A stretch of 64,000 nt of DNA from Saccharicrinis sp963666825 (GTDB lineage Bacteria > Bacteroidota > Bacteroidia > Bacteroidales > Marinilabiliaceae). Numbering within the stretch: position 1 is the first letter of the stretch; each line of letters begins with the position of its first letter. Positions 56,251-64,000 of the stretch are shown here, one piece after another. The notes under the pieces are model-generated. The model did not search any database and was not told the origin of the DNA. It was given only the letters and a program-made list of their open reading frames with translations. Location: the NCBI GenBank assembly GCA_963666825.2, contig OY763044.2, positions 6,076,001 through 6,140,000 of the forward strand, written 5' to 3'. Made by a program: the position numbers and the translations under genes.

Positions 56251-57351
56251 TTACTTCTCCCAACCGGGTAAATTCTTATTGAATCCGTATTCAGAGATAT
56301 TAATATTATTCTTATAAATTTCTCGGGCTTCACCGCCATATTCTACTAATCGATTATTTGCTTCCTCGTCCATAAATAGGGCATTGTTTTCAAAAGGAGA
56401 AACAGGTAGTACATAAAACTCTTTTTTGCCATTTATGGTAGGTGTATATACCCAGGTTAAATAATATCCGGCATCACTAACGAATGTTTTGTTTTCGGTT
56501 TTTGATAATTCAACACGAACCATTACTCCACCATCTCTGGGAGCAGTTCTTTGATTGGAAATAAAATTACCTAATGAGTAAACTACAAATTCGTCTTCTG
56601 TAAAATTAATGGGTTGAATAACATGTGGATGTGATCCGATAACTACATCTACATCATTATCCTTGAAAAATTGATTAAGCTTTTTTTGAGCAGCATTAGG
56701 TGATGTTTCGTACTCTAATCCCCAATGCACAAACGCGATTATTTTATCCGGATTTAATTTTCTGGTTTCTTCTATGTCGCTTTTAATCACATCTTCATCA
56801 ATGTAATTTACCACATTGGGTTTAGTTACTTGTATGCCATTTGTTCCGTAGGTGTAGTTTAATATGGCTACTTTAATTTCGTTTTTTTCTAAGATTAAAG
56901 CACGTTGGCTCTCTTTAGCTAAACTGTCTTTAAAGGTGCCTGTATGTGGAATTTTTAGGCTGTCTAAAATATCAATGGTGCGTTCAAGTCCTTGTTTCCT
57001 TCTGTCGATGCAATGATTGTTGGCAGTTACCATAGCGTCAATGCCAGCTTCTTTCATTGCAATGGCTAAGTTGTCAGGTGAGCTAAACTGAGGATATCCT
57101 TTGTAAGGAGGACCCGCAAGGCTCACTTCAAGATTGGCAACAGTAAAATCGGCATCATCAAAAATATTGCTAACGTATTTAAAACATCCTGAATAATCAT
57201 ACTCTCCGGTTGATTCATTATAGGCACTGTTAATTTGAGTATCGTGTCCCATAACATCTCCAATAAAAACAAAAGATACACTGGTTGTGTCCTGGGCATT
57301 AACTGAGATTATGCAAAAGAAAAGTAATGTAATGACTATCAGTTTTTTCAT
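56251..57351 (-). CDS. CapA-family (PGA_cap) exported phosphoesterase-like protein, copy 2
   Basis: A 366-residue exported protein from the ATG at 57349-57351, which opens the signal peptide MKKLIVITLLFFCIISVNAQ. A farther ATG (57402) would put 17 residues before it and is rejected. CapA motifs are FVFIGDVMGHD, FTVANLEVSL, VTANNHCIDR, FVHWGLEYE, IGSHPHVIQPI and VVYSLGNFISNQ. The sequence is diverged from the paralogue at 41153-42292, so this is not a recent duplication. The role is unknown; no poly-glutamate synthesis genes are nearby. Confidence 0.87.
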   Translation of the reverse strand: MKKLIVITLLFFCIISVNAQDTTSVSFVFIGDVMGHDTQINSAYNESTGEYDYSGCFKYVSNIFDDADFTVANLEVSLAGPPYKGYPQFSSPDNLAIAMKEAGIDAMVTANNHCIDRRKQGLERTIDILDSLKIPHTGTFKDSLAKESQRALILEKNEIKVAILNYTYGTNGIQVTKPNVVNYIDEDVIKSDIEETRKLNPDKIIAFVHWGLEYETSPNAAQKKLNQFFKDNDVDVVIGSHPHVIQPINFTEDEFVVYSLGNFISNQRTAPRDGGVMVRVELSKTENKTFVSDAGYYLTWVYTPTINGKKEFYVLPVSPFENNALFMDEEANNRLVEYGGEAREIYKNNINISEYGFNKNLPGWEK

Positions 57352-57640
57352 TTCTAATAAGGTATTATTTGAGCATAAATATAATGATTTAACGAGAGTC
57401 ATTAAGAGATTGTTTTTGTCAAACCATTTATTTTAAAAAAAATACTAAATTGCACACGGTTTGAACAAATCATTTTAATGTTTATGTGATTTGTTGTTAA
57501 GTGTTTAGAATCGGAAAGTTTCAGGAATTATAATCTTTAACGTTTTATGAGCAATGTATTGTCTTGTCATTTGTAATGATAGGGAATCGTTGTGTTGTGA
57601 ATGTTACTATAGGATTGTTCCGGAAAATAAATATAGGGTT

Positions 57641-59461
57641 ATGAATTTTGAGAGAACGTTTGACATTTTAACATCTATCAAGGAGAGTGGCAAAAAGCAA
57701 GATATTCTTTGTACTAAAAAGAATGGAAGCTGGATAAAGTTCAGTGCTGATGAATATTACCAAAATGCACGTGTGTTTGCAAAAGGTCTTATTCAAATGG
57801 GATTTCAAAAAGGGGATAAGATTGCCACTGTTTCAAATAACAGACCTGAATGGAATTTTGTGGATATGGGTATGAGCATGGTAGGGGTTATTCATGTTCC
57901 GGTTTATCCTACCATAAGTGAAGATGAGTTTGCTTATATTTTTAAGCATTCTGAGGTAAGGATGGTTATTGTTTCGGATGCTGCTTTGTATAAAAAAATA
58001 TTACCTATTGCTGTAAACACAGAGACGATTAGTAATGTATTTACCTTTAACATTGTTGAGGGAGCAAGACATTGGAGTGAGATATCTCAACTGGGTGAAG
58101 ATAACCGGGTTAAATTAAAAAGTAAATTGGATCAGGTTTCTAATGAAGTAAATACAAATGATATTGCTTCTATAATTTATACTTCAGGAACAACAGGTAT
58201 GCCTAAAGGAGTTATGTTGACTCATGGTAACTTTTTAAATAATGTGGCTGGTGTATGGAATATGTTTGATATTGATTCATCATCCAGAGTGCTAAGCTTT
58301 TTGCCTTTGTGTCATGTTTATGAGCGAATGGTTAACTATTTATTTCAGGCAAAAGAGTGCAGTATTTATTATGCCGAAGGTTTAGGATCTATTGCTGCTG
58401 ATATGGCCAGTGCGAAAGTAAATGCTTTTGCGATAGTGCCACGTGTTATTGAACGAATTTATGATAAGATAGTATCAAAAGGAGAGGATTTAAAAGGAAT
58501 TAAAAAGTATATCTTCTTTTGGGCAATGAGATTAGGAGAAAAGTATTGTAGCGAAAACAATAATGGTTTTTGGTACAGTTTTAAGTTAAAATTGGCTCGC
58601 AAATTAGTCTTTAGTAAATGGCAAAAATCATTTGGAGGTGAATTGAAATTTGTAATCTCAGGAGGTGCAGCTTTGCAACCTCGATTAAGCCGTTTATTTT
58701 TTGCAGCCGGTATTCATCTAATGGAAGGATATGGTCTTACAGAAACATCGCCGGTAATTGCAACAAACTTTTCAATTGAACCAGGAAATTTAATGATAGG
58801 AACTGTTGGTCCTGTTTTAAAGAATATTGAAGTAAAGATTGATGAGGACGGAGAAATCTTAACCAAAGGTCCGTGTGTTATGAAAGGTTATTATAAAAAT
58901 CAGGAATTAACAGATGAGGTTATAGATAAAGGTGGTTGGTTTCATACAGGAGATATTGGTCAGTTAATAGATGGGAAGTTTTTGAAGATTACAGATCGTA
59001 AAAAGGAAATGTTTAAAACTTCAAGTGGGAAGTATATAGCTCCTCAGGCTATTGAAAATATGCTTAAAGAATCCATTTTTATTGAGCAGTCGATGGTTGT
59101 TGGCGAAAGTGAGAAGTTTGCCAGTGCTTTAATCTCTCCAAACTTTGATTATTTGCATATGTGGGCTCATGATCACAGAATTCACTTCAGAGATAATAAG
59201 GAGTTGGTTCAGGATAAGAAGGTATTGAAAATATTTCAGAGCGAAGTTAGTAAAGCAAACAAACAACTGGGACAACATGAACAAATAAAAAGGTTCAGAA
59301 TTGTTTGTGAACCATGGACTGCACCAGGGGGTGAACTAAGTGCTACATTAAAGTTAAAGAGAAGAGTTTTATACGTTAAATACGCTGATATTTTAAGAGA
59401 TATTTATTCGTACGAACTAAACCAGGAAAACAAAGGCTCTATTAGTTTTACTAGTAATTAG
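57641..59461 (+). CDS. Long-chain fatty acid-CoA ligase (AMP-binding)
   Basis: From the ATG at 57641 (MNFERTFDILTSIKESGKKQDIL) it has 606 residues; earlier in-frame starts add a Cys-rich, unconserved leader. It activates fatty acids with ATP and CoA. The AMP-binding loop is YTSGTTGMPKG (about 180-190). Later are LPLCHVYERM, FVISGGAALQPRLSRLFFAAGIHLMEGYGLTETSPV and GWFHTGDIGQL...KITDRKKEMFKTSSGKYIAPQAIE, the long-chain (FAA1/FadD15-like) pattern. It is divergent from capA copy 2 and ends at a strong terminator. It fits with the neighbouring acyl-CoA carboxylase in fatty-acid or propionate metabolism. Confidence 0.93.
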   Translation: MNFERTFDILTSIKESGKKQDILCTKKNGSWIKFSADEYYQNARVFAKGLIQMGFQKGDKIATVSNNRPEWNFVDMGMSMVGVIHVPVYPTISEDEFAYIFKHSEVRMVIVSDAALYKKILPIAVNTETISNVFTFNIVEGARHWSEISQLGEDNRVKLKSKLDQVSNEVNTNDIASIIYTSGTTGMPKGVMLTHGNFLNNVAGVWNMFDIDSSSRVLSFLPLCHVYERMVNYLFQAKECSIYYAEGLGSIAADMASAKVNAFAIVPRVIERIYDKIVSKGEDLKGIKKYIFFWAMRLGEKYCSENNNGFWYSFKLKLARKLVFSKWQKSFGGELKFVISGGAALQPRLSRLFFAAGIHLMEGYGLTETSPVIATNFSIEPGNLMIGTVGPVLKNIEVKIDEDGEILTKGPCVMKGYYKNQELTDEVIDKGGWFHTGDIGQLIDGKFLKITDRKKEMFKTSSGKYIAPQAIENMLKESIFIEQSMVVGESEKFASALISPNFDYLHMWAHDHRIHFRDNKELVQDKKVLKIFQSEVSKANKQLGQHEQIKRFRIVCEPWTAPGGELSATLKLKRRVLYVKYADILRDIYSYELNQENKGSISFTSN

Positions 59462-59489
59462 ATTTATTAAACTGATTTAAAAATGGCTG

Positions 59490-59519
59490 CCGCACGTGTC
59501 CTCACGTGTGGTTATTTTT
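59490..59519 (+). terminator. Intrinsic terminator after the acyl-CoA ligase gene
   Basis: A 9-bp stem with one G-U pair (CCGCACGTG, 59490-59498, with CACGTGTGG, 59503-59511), a tcct loop and TTATTTTT. A degenerate version with the same tcct loop occurs at about 61782-61810. Confidence 0.75.
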
Positions 59520-59905
59520 GAGATGCCGAGTAATAGGCATTTAGAAAGGTCCAAGTTGCAAACTTGAACCAGTGAATGGAGTTAAATCTGCACCTGTGTT
59601 AAAACCTTAGTTTCATCATTAACCTTAGTAGTATTTCGTGTGTAATGAAAATAACCTTATTACCTTAATAAATACCATTATCAAATAATATTAAAGACAG
59701 ATAAACAATAAGATAATAAGCTTTATGTGAAAATCATATTTGAAGCTATTAAGGTTGATATAAAAAAATAAGGTTTTCTTATATTATTGTAGTTTGTACG
59801 GATATATCATATCGCTATCTATGCATTAACTCTCAATAAAACCTATCAAATATTTAAGCTTGAATAGTTTTATCCCATAAGTAAAATTGTAAGGAATTGT
59901 ATTCC
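59520..59905. repeat. ~390-bp dispersed element, copy 1 (nested AACCTTA/TAAGGTT palindrome)
   Basis: It opens with GATGCCGAGTAATAGGCAT and the hairpin GGTCCAAGTT-gca-AACTTGAACC (59548-59570). It then has AACCTTA at 59603, 59621 and 59653, mirrored by TAAGCTT/TAAGGTT at 59717, 59750 and 59769. All three pairs share one centre near 59688. Confidence 0.85.
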
Positions 59906-59979
59906 TTAACTACTGCAAGATTGCATCTTGTGGTTTTGTCATAACTAGTCTGGTCTTTATTAATGCAAAATAGGGAATT

Positions 59980-60397
59980 GAGATGCCGAGTAATAGGCAT
60001 TTAGAAAGGTCCAAGTTGCAAACTTGAACCAGTGAATGGAGTTAAATCTGCGCCTGTATTAAAACCTTAGTTTCATCATTAACCTTAGTAGTATTTTGTA
60101 TGTTACGTAAATAACCTTATTAGCTTAATAAATACCATTATCAAATAATATTAAAGACAGGTAAATAATAAGATAATAAGGTTTATATGAAAATTATATC
60201 TGAAGCTATTAAGGTTGACCTAAAAAAAATAAGGTTTTTTTCTATTGTTGTAGCTTCTGCGGATATGTCGTAACGCTATCTGTGCATTAAAATCTCAATA
60301 AAACCTATCAAATATTTAGGCTTGAATAGTTTTACCCCCTAAGTAAAACTGTAAGGAATTGTATACCAGTCGTTGATCAGAAATTTAATTTTGCTAT
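59980..60397. repeat. ~390-bp dispersed element, copy 2
   Basis: Nearly the same as copy 1, 460 bp downstream. Hairpin at 60008-60030. AACCTTA at 60063, 60081 and 60113; TAAGGTT at 60177, 60210 and 60230; common centre near 60149. Its 3' end shares CGTTGATCAGAAATTTAAT with copy 3. Confidence 0.87.
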
Positions 60398-60448
60398 TTT
60401 TATTTCTTCTAATGAATTAACCTAATTACTAAACAATCAAGAATAAAC

Positions 60449-61315
60449 ATGATACATAGAACTGCATTATTAATAATCGGATTATTCATCTTTACCATAA
60501 ATTTAAAAGCAAAAGAAATAAAAGGAATCGTTATTGATTCAATTTCAGAGGCTCCCCTGGAATTTGTAAATATTGGTATTGTTGACATGGGGATTGGTAC
60601 TATTACTAATGAATTTGGAGAATTTAATCTTGATATTGAAGAATTACCTAATGATTGTAAAGTGCAAATTTCAATGATTGGTTATGAGACTCAAACATTG
60701 ACAGTACACAATATAATTGGAGCTACCCCTTTAGTTAAGCTTGTGAAAAAGACATTTGAACTGAACGAAGTCACTATAAAATCAAAAAATATAATTAGGG
60801 AAATTGGTTCAGTAAAAACCTCAAAAATGGGTAGAGTATGTGGTTGGCAAGGTACAGATACAGGTAAAGGTCGTGAGTTGGGTTTATTTTTGAGTTTAGG
60901 AGAGGCTCCTGTATTGATTAAAGATTTAAATTTAAAATTTCGCAAGCATTCTTTTGATACTTTAGTTTTTAGGTTACATATTCGTTCAATACAAGATGAA
61001 TTACCTAATGAAGAGCTATTAAATCGTAATATCTTTTTTACAATTACTGAATATTCTGGTTGGCAGAAAATAGATCTATCGGATTATAATATCATTTTAA
61101 GTGGAGACGTAGCTTTGACTGTTGAATGGATTAAAAGATCAAATGTGATTGAAAAAAGAATGATAAAAGTGAATGGATCAAAACAAGCTACTCCAATCGT
61201 ATTGTTCGCTTTAAATGAAAAACAAGGTAGCCTTCTTCGAAGAAGGAGTAGTGCTGCAAAATGGATAAAATCAGATGATTTTAGTCCGGGCTTTTATATA
61301 ACTGTAAGAGAATAA
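60449..61315 (+). CDS. Exported CarboxypepD_reg-like domain protein between repeat copies
   Basis: A 288-residue protein with a signal peptide (MIHRTALLIIGLFIFTINLKA). Residues about 23-110 are a carboxypeptidase-regulatory-like domain (KEIKGIVIDSISEAPLEFVNIGIVDMGIGTITNEFGEFNLDI ... ISMIGYETQTLTV ... LNEVTIKSKN). Residues about 115-288 form a second beta-rich domain (LGLFLSLGEAPVLIKDLNLKFRKHSFDTLVFRLHIRSI ... DVALTVEWIK) that I do not recognise. There is no TonB-dependent barrel. It is the only gene in a 2.7-kb repeat region, with element copy 2 ending 50 bp before it and copy 3 starting 30 bp after it. Confidence 0.8.
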   Translation: MIHRTALLIIGLFIFTINLKAKEIKGIVIDSISEAPLEFVNIGIVDMGIGTITNEFGEFNLDIEELPNDCKVQISMIGYETQTLTVHNIIGATPLVKLVKKTFELNEVTIKSKNIIREIGSVKTSKMGRVCGWQGTDTGKGRELGLFLSLGEAPVLIKDLNLKFRKHSFDTLVFRLHIRSIQDELPNEELLNRNIFFTITEYSGWQKIDLSDYNIILSGDVALTVEWIKRSNVIEKRMIKVNGSKQATPIVLFALNEKQGSLLRRRSSAAKWIKSDDFSPGFYITVRE

Positions 61316-61341
61316 TGTTGCCTTTAGTTTTGTGGATTATG

Positions 61342-61755
61342 TATTGCTAAATAAGCGTAAGCTGTATGGTTATAGAAGGGTCCAAGTTACAAACTTGAAC
61401 CAGTTAATGGAGTAATATATGCGCTAGTGTTAAAACCTTAGTTTCATCATTAACCTTAGTAGTAATTTGTATGTTACGTAAATAACCTTATTACCTTAAT
61501 AAATACCATTAAGGACAGATAAAGAATAAGATAATAAGGTTTATATGAAAATTAAATTAGAAGCTATTAAGGTTGACATAAAAAAATAAGGTTTTTTCTA
61601 TTATTGTAGTTTGTGCGGATATATCGTAACGCTATCTGTGCATTAAGCTTTCAATAAAACCTATCAACAATTTAAGCTTGAATAGTTTTATTCCATAAGT
61701 AAAATTGTAAGGAATTGTATTCCGTTCGTTGATCAGAAATTTAATTTTGCTATTA
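61342..61755. repeat. ~390-bp dispersed element, copy 3
   Basis: Hairpin at 61379-61401. AACCTTA at 61434, 61452 and 61484; TAAGGTT at 61535, 61568 and 61587; centre near 61513. About 14 bp of the central loop are missing while all arms remain. A short reading frame on the minus strand across this element is rejected as a gene. Confidence 0.85.
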
Positions 61756-61782
61756 TATCTCAACTGATTTAACCAACCATAG

Positions 61783-61879
61783 CTGCTACAAATGTCCTCA
61801 TTAGCGGATGTCTTTACATAAAAAATAATCTTCCTTATATCAGAATAATATCCCCAGCGGGGATACACATTTGTAGCAG
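61783..61879. repeat. 13-bp inverted repeat enclosing the first 7-3-7 hairpin
   Basis: CTGCTACAAATGT (61783-61795) is perfectly complementary to ACATTTGTAGCAG (61867-61879), 71 bp apart. The second arm follows directly after hairpin 1 of the array. Confidence 0.75.
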
Positions 61880-62014
61880 AAATATTTATATCAAACACAA
61901 CTCCAGCGGAGTTGAACACTTATTTGCTTTATGTATTTATGTATGGTGCGACTCCTATGGAGTCGATTTTGAGACTTATATATTTTCTATAAATATGTGA
62001 TGCCTCTGGCATCA
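61849..62014. repeat. Array of four 7-3-7 hairpins every ~50 bp
   Basis: TATCCCC-agc-GGGGATA (61849), CAACTCC-agc-GGAGTTG (61898), CGACTCC-tat-GGAGTCG (61949) and TGATGCC-tct-GGCATCA (61998). All have perfect 7-bp stems and 3-nt loops, with start spacings of 49, 51 and 49 bp. The arms differ, but always as pairs, and always end CC...GG. The spacers are AT-rich. Confidence 0.88.
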
Positions 62015-62046
62015 ATTCTTACACGTTGTCTTTGTTTACATGGATT

Positions 62047-62110
62047 GCTATGCAAAATAAGGGTAAGCTGTATGGTTAGAGAAAGGTCCAAGTTGCAAAC
62101 TTGAACCAGT
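62047..62110. repeat. Partial copy 4 of the dispersed element (5' end only)
   Basis: It shares the flank GTAAGCTGTATGGTTA with copy 3 and the hairpin GGTCCAAGTT-gca-AACTTGAACC (62085-62107), then diverges. The nested palindrome is absent. Confidence 0.75.
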
Positions 62111-62150
62111 TACAGGAGCCAGTGCAAGGTTAAAACTTCTATATACCGCA

Positions 62151-62184
62151 TAAAAAAACCGGTTTGAATCAATAACAAACCGGT
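62151..62184 (-). terminator. Intrinsic terminator of pruA
   Basis: A 9-bp stem (accggtttg, 62158-62166, complement at 62176-62184). Read on the minus strand it is followed by a run of T's (62158 down to 62152), 31 bp after the pruA stop. Confidence 0.9.
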
Positions 62185-62214
62185 CTTCAATAATATTTCT
62201 AAAAAATAAAATAA

Positions 62215-63843
62215 TTACTCAGCAAGGAATGGGTATTTGTAATCGTGCGCTGGTACAAATGTTTCTTTAATTGTACGTGGACTTACCCATCTCATTAAGT
62301 TGATTGCCGAACCAGCTTTGTCGTTAGTTCCAGAACCTCTTGAACCACCAAATGGTTGTTGACCAACTACTGCACCTGTTGGTTTGTCGTTAATGTAGAA
62401 ATTACCTGCAGTATGAGTTAATCTTTGAGTCATCATTTCAGCAGCATATCTGTCTTGAGAGAAAATCGCTCCTGTTAAGGCATACATCGAAGTACTATCT
62501 AAAATATCTAAGGTAGCTTCAAAGTCAGTATCTTTATATACATATAAAGTAACTACAGGACCAAAAAGCTCTTCTTCCATTGTTACATATTTTGGATTAG
62601 TAGCCTGAATGATGGTTGGCTCAATAAAGTATCCTACAGATTTATCGTAGTTTCCACCGAAAATTACTTCAGCTTCTTTGCTTGCTTTGGCATCATCAAT
62701 AGCTTTTGAAAGCTTATTGAAAGAATCTTCATCAATAACAGCATTTACAAAGTTTGAGAAATCTTCAGGAGTTCCCATTTTAACTTCAGCTAACTGATTA
62801 GCTACATGTCCTTTGATTTCAGCCCAGCGACTTTCAGGAACGTAAACTCTTGAAGCAGCAGAACATTTTTGTCCCTGGTATTCAAAACCACCACGAACAA
62901 TTGCAGTAGCAACAGCTAATGCATCACATGATTTATGAGCGAAAATATAATCCTTACCACCAGTTTCTCCTACGATACGAGGGTAAGTTTTGTATTTGTG
63001 AATGTTTTCACCAATTGTTTTCCACATTGATTGGAATACGCCAGTTGAACCAGTAAAGTGAATACCTGTAAACTCAGGGTGTTCAAAAATTACTTTTGCT
63101 GCAACAGGACCAGAAGCGTAAACAAGGTTGATAACTCCATCAGGAATACCAGCTTCTTTAAATACATCCATTAATACTTTTGCTGAATAAACAGCAGTTT
63201 TTGATGGTTTCCATACAACAGTGTTACCCATTAATGCCGGAGCTGTAGGTAAGTTACCAGCAATAGATGTAAAGTTAAATGGAGTAAGGGCAAAAATAAA
63301 TCCTTCTAACGGACGGTATTCAACTCTGTTCCAGATTCCAGGTGCAGATTCTGGTTGATCAGCATAAATTTCGGTCATGTACTGAACGTTGAATCTTAAA
63401 AAGTCAGCAAATTCGCAAGCTGCATCAATCTCAGCCTGAAAAGCATTTTTTGATTGACCTAAAACAGTTGCTGCATTTAGTTTTTGACGGTAAGGGCCGG
63501 CAACTAAATCTGCTGCTTTTAAAAAGATAGAAGCTCTGTGTTCCCAGCTAAGGTTTTCCCATTTTGATTTAGCTTTAAGAGCCGCATCAATAGCTTTGTA
63601 AACATGAGTTTCATCTCCCTGGTGATAATATCCTAAACAGTGATTTATTTCATGAGGAGGGTGAATCGAAATTTTATTTCCAGTTCTGATTTCTTCGCCT
63701 CCAATATACATCGGAATATCTACCTCTGTTTCTTTAAAAGCCTTAATTTGTGCTTTTAGTGCTTCTCTTTCAGCTGTTCCCGGAGCATACGACAAAACAG
63801 GTTCGTTTTTTGCTTTTGGTACGTTAAATATTCCCTTTGGCAT
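62215..63843 (-). CDS. pruA: L-glutamate gamma-semialdehyde (1-pyrroline-5-carboxylate) dehydrogenase
   Basis: A 542-residue enzyme that oxidises glutamate semialdehyde to glutamate with NAD+, the second step of proline breakdown. Family strings are IGGEEIRTGNKISIHPPHEINHCLGYYHQG, the NAD-binding HFTGSTGVFQSMW, the catalytic Glu region VGETGGKDYIF and the catalytic Cys in GFEYQGQKCSAASRVYVP. ALTPFNFTSIAGNLPTAPALMGNTVVWKPS and INDKPTGAVVGQQPFGGSRGSGTNDKAG are also diagnostic. The length fits the stand-alone (class 2, animal-like ~540-aa) form rather than a PutA fusion. No proline dehydrogenase gene is in the window. Confidence 0.96.
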   Translation of the reverse strand: MPKGIFNVPKAKNEPVLSYAPGTAEREALKAQIKAFKETEVDIPMYIGGEEIRTGNKISIHPPHEINHCLGYYHQGDETHVYKAIDAALKAKSKWENLSWEHRASIFLKAADLVAGPYRQKLNAATVLGQSKNAFQAEIDAACEFADFLRFNVQYMTEIYADQPESAPGIWNRVEYRPLEGFIFALTPFNFTSIAGNLPTAPALMGNTVVWKPSKTAVYSAKVLMDVFKEAGIPDGVINLVYASGPVAAKVIFEHPEFTGIHFTGSTGVFQSMWKTIGENIHKYKTYPRIVGETGGKDYIFAHKSCDALAVATAIVRGGFEYQGQKCSAASRVYVPESRWAEIKGHVANQLAEVKMGTPEDFSNFVNAVIDEDSFNKLSKAIDDAKASKEAEVIFGGNYDKSVGYFIEPTIIQATNPKYVTMEEELFGPVVTLYVYKDTDFEATLDILDSTSMYALTGAIFSQDRYAAEMMTQRLTHTAGNFYINDKPTGAVVGQQPFGGSRGSGTNDKAGSAINLMRWVSPRTIKETFVPAHDYKYPFLAE

Positions 63844-64000
63844 AATTCAATAATTTAATGTTTTTATATAAGGATGTATTATTCGCAATATCACTAAACA
63901 AATTTACAACTGTATGAAAAGGAATTTCATGAATTATGTCAAGGTAAAAATATGATTCTGGTCAGGATTAAAGGTAATATTCACATAATTGGTTAAGATT
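63844..64000. other. AT-rich region upstream of pruA, cut by the window edge
   Basis: It should hold the minus-strand pruA promoter. I see no convincing box pair and no gene start. Confidence 0.3.

Noticed and set aside
57554..57640. Upstream extension of the acyl-CoA ligase
   Set aside because: The 29 extra residues are Cys-rich and unlike the family; the ATG at 57641 gives the usual N-terminus.
61632..61919. 95-codon minus-strand reading frame
   Set aside because: It spans the 3' part of dispersed element copy 3 and two hairpins, with no conserved protein pattern; most likely chance.
61849..62014. CRISPR array reading of the evenly spaced hairpins
   Set aside because: The palindromic units differ in sequence from one to the next and no cas gene is present; CRISPR repeats would be nearly identical.
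59462..62214. Insertion sequence or transposase in the repeat region
   Set aside because: No transposase-like protein was found; the repeats are non-coding.

Overview
The window looks like a chromosomal segment of an AT-rich, probably marine, gliding-type Bacteroidota, most likely a Bacteroidales/Marinilabiliales-like member. The evidence is a cluster of type IX secretion (T9SS) proteins: one type B and two type A sorting domains plus a PorP/SprF protein. It also has an LptE-type lipoprotein, a DUF6266 protein, CarboxypepD_reg-like proteins, promoter-like TTTG-N19-TAnnTTTG sequence before groES, and no clear Shine-Dalgarno sequences. The genus is inference. No tRNA, rRNA, phage, transposase or CRISPR locus was seen.

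Layout. 1-2.9 kb: the 3' end of an alpha-glucan phosphorylase converges on a eukaryote-type glycogen branching enzyme across a shared hairpin terminator. 3.3-6.4 kb: a sigma-54 activator, lptE, a TPR protein and secG form an envelope-biogenesis operon. 6.8-8.8 kb: groES-groEL behind a recognisable promoter. 9.1-14.2 kb: nitroreductase, a CarboxypepD_reg protein, folE, a DUF6266 protein and dprA, with an 800-bp AT-rich gap that carries two unrelated 4x11-bp tandem arrays. 14.5-38.3 kb: a 22.6-kb gene for a 7533-residue SprB-like surface adhesin, followed by its PorP/SprF partner. 38.5-44.7 kb: an OmpH/Skp-like lipoprotein, a glycosyltransferase, FtsB, a CapA-type protein, a MerR regulator, Nif3 and a zinc-ribbon coiled-coil protein. 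44.8-49.5 kb: a TPR protein and two T9SS type A cargo proteins. 49.5-59.5 kb: an NhaC-family antiporter with a secreted N-terminal domain, YqgE, a three-gene biotin-dependent acyl-CoA carboxylase, a second CapA and a long-chain acyl-CoA ligase. 59.5-62.2 kb: a repeat-rich region around one small exported protein. 62.2-63.8 kb: pruA on the minus strand.

How the genes fit together. The giant adhesin has a signal region, an Ig-like N-terminal zone, about 40 SprB modules, nineteen ~80-residue modules, two PKD domains and a type B sorting domain. It should leave the cell through T9SS and be anchored with help from PorP/SprF, as in gliding adhesin systems. The three-gene carboxylase and the acyl-CoA ligase suggest propionate or fatty-acid use; PruA feeds proline carbon to glutamate; GlgP and GlgB handle glycogen.

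Most unusual structures. (1) Inside the adhesin, five tandem ~270-residue A-B-C triplets, plus a displaced sixth, follow a strict cysteine code: A has only the C-terminal Cys, B only the N-terminal Cys, C has both. (2) In the intergenic DNA, four 7-3-7 hairpins with different arms occur every 49-51 bp. (3) Three copies of a ~390-bp element contain a symmetric nested AACCTTA/TAAGGTT inverted repeat.
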